From assembly GCA_036960405.1 (NCBI GenBank), contig JBALWS010000008.1, positions 1-64,000 of the forward strand: a DNA stretch of 64,000 nt, written 5' to 3'. Shown here piece by piece: positions 63,080 to 64,000 of the stretch. Numbering within the stretch: the first letter of the stretch is position 1; each line of letters starts with the position of its first letter. Both the position numbers and the translations under genes were made by a program. The notes beneath the pieces are model-generated. The model did no database searches. It was not told the origin of the DNA and saw nothing but the letters and a program-made list of their open reading frames with translations. The DNA is from Motiliproteus sp036960405 (GTDB lineage Bacteria; Pseudomonadota; Gammaproteobacteria; Pseudomonadales; Balneatricaceae).

Positions 63080-64000
63080 TAGCCAGCCACCTCCGCGCTC
63101 TCTGCACCCTGGCCAGCCGCAACGCGATAATCAAAGAGTTCGCGCAATACGCTGGTGGCGTAGGTTCCGGGGGGCAACTCAAAGCTCACCTCTAATACAT
63201 CCGAGCCGAGGCTTTGCCAGCTAAACTCTCGCGGCAGAAACCGCACCGAACGGCGTTCGCGAGCTTGCCCCAGCCGTTCAAACCCTTCACACCAGGACTC
63301 AAATCCGGCCACCATCTCGGTCTCGAGCGCCAGCGCCTGATCCTCGACCAATGCTCGCCCGCGTCCCATTAACGGCGCCGTTGGGTGCAACTCAAACCGT
63401 TCTATAGCAGCCGCAAGCAGGGCCGGATCGGTCTCGGGGCTCAGATTACTCGAACCGCGAATCACCGGCTTATCACCCGCCAAATAGCTATCCAGGCAGC
63501 CACGATTAATGCGCTCGGCCAACACCCGATTAAATAGATAAGAGCGCGCCGATGAGATCGCCATGCTGCGTTTGAGCCGATCGCGAATTTTAATTTCACC
63601 GCTAAATAGCTTATCGGCCATCAGCAGATTGCCGCCGCCATGGCCAAAGCGTTGCTCGCCAAAGTAGTTGGGGACGCCTCTGTCACGGATGGTCTGCAGC
63701 CGCTGCTCCAGATCTCCGCTCAATACCAAATCACGAATGCGCAACACAAAGCGATTACTACGATGCCCACCACGTTTGAGTTTGCGATGATGCCGAACCG
63801 TTTTGAGGATAGTAACGCTATCGGGCAAGCCACTCAGATCGGGGTCGGGTTGTCCTGGCAACCACAGGCTGAACCACTGTGTGGTCACCGCATGGCGATC
63901 TTTGAGCCCGGCGTAACTGACATCCTTGGGTTGGATACCGGATAACCGTGCCAACTGGCGCGCGATCCACTGGGTGTTTTCGCCGCGCTTACACAGCAGT
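63079..64000 (-). CDS. truD: TruD, tRNA pseudouridine(13) synthase (5' end outside window)
   Basis: TruD makes pseudouridine 13 in tRNA-Glu. The reading frame is open to the window edge: LLCKRGENTQWIARQLARLS precedes the catalytic block SYAGLKDRHAVTTQWF with its Asp. The TRUD insertion domain and the C-terminal FELPPGTYATSVLRELFDYR follow. About 306 residues are visible; roughly 40-50 N-terminal residues are missing. The stop overlaps the surE start by 1 bp. Confidence 0.96.
   Translation of the reverse strand, partial: LLCKRGENTQWIARQLARLSGIQPKDVSYAGLKDRHAVTTQWFSLWLPGQPDPDLSGLPDSVTILKTVRHHRKLKRGGHRSNRFVLRIRDLVLSGDLEQRLQTIRDRGVPNYFGEQRFGHGGGNLLMADKLFSGEIKIRDRLKRSMAISSARSYLFNRVLAERINRGCLDSYLAGDKPVIRGSSNLSPETDPALLAAAIERFELHPTAPLMGRGRALVEDQALALETEMVAGFESWCEGFERLGQARERRSVRFLPREFSWQSLGSDVLEVSFELPPGTYATSVLRELFDYRVAAGQGAESAEVAG

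Overview
The window is chromosomal DNA of a polarly flagellated, probably marine, gammaproteobacterium. I place it near the Oceanospirillales/Pseudomonas group from the gene order (flgA/flgMN beside cheV-cheR-flgBCDE; truD-surE-pcm-nlpD-rpoS-fdxA-mutS-pncC-recA; recX-alaS-lysC-csrA-tRNA-Ser/Arg). The species cannot be named from sequence alone. No phage, IS element, CRISPR array, rRNA or replication origin was seen.

Region 1 (1-22.4 kb) is a flagellar block read mostly on the minus strand: flgBCDE, flgFGHI, flgJKL (rod, hook, L/P rings, hook-filament junction), fliC, flaG-fliD-fliS (filament, cap, chaperone), a small FliT-like gene, cheV-cheR (chemotaxis), and on the plus strand flgA and flgM-flgN. 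Regulation is readable. Three sigma54-type sites of the form TGGCATC-N4-(T/G)TGC(T/A) precede flgB, flgF and flgJ, and two near-consensus sigma28 sites precede fliC and flgM. A palindromic AGCGGCAA-type motif sits around the flgB and flgJ promoters and may be the enhancer site of the FleR/FlrC-type activator.

Region 2 (22.4-29.1 kb) holds tRNA-Arg(CCT), an HDOD-GAF-like protein, a PilZ protein, a receiver-TPR protein whose receiver lacks the phospho-acceptor Asp, a histone-deacetylase-family hydrolase and thiI.

Region 3 (29.1-34.5 kb, minus strand) is recX-alaS-lysC-csrA followed by tRNA-Ser(GCT) and two identical tRNA-Arg(ACG).

Region 4 (34.5-53.9 kb) contains avtA, a YhcC-type radical SAM gene, pssA, a small periplasmic protein and a complete phenylacetate (paa) catabolic cluster: paaX, a frameshifted paaN, paaFGHIJK and paaABCDE-paaZ. 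PaaK activates phenylacetate, PaaABCDE epoxidises the ring, PaaG isomerises it to the oxepin, PaaZ opens and oxidises it, and PaaJ/F/H complete thiolysis and beta-oxidation, with PaaI as a salvage thioesterase. The whole block separates recA from recX, genes that are usually adjacent. Operator-like repeats are shared between the paaN/paaF and paaA control regions.

Region 5 (53.9-64 kb) is recA (with a LexA box), pncC, mutS, fdxA, rpoS, nlpD, a DUF368 membrane protein, pcm, surE and a truncated truD running off the window edge.
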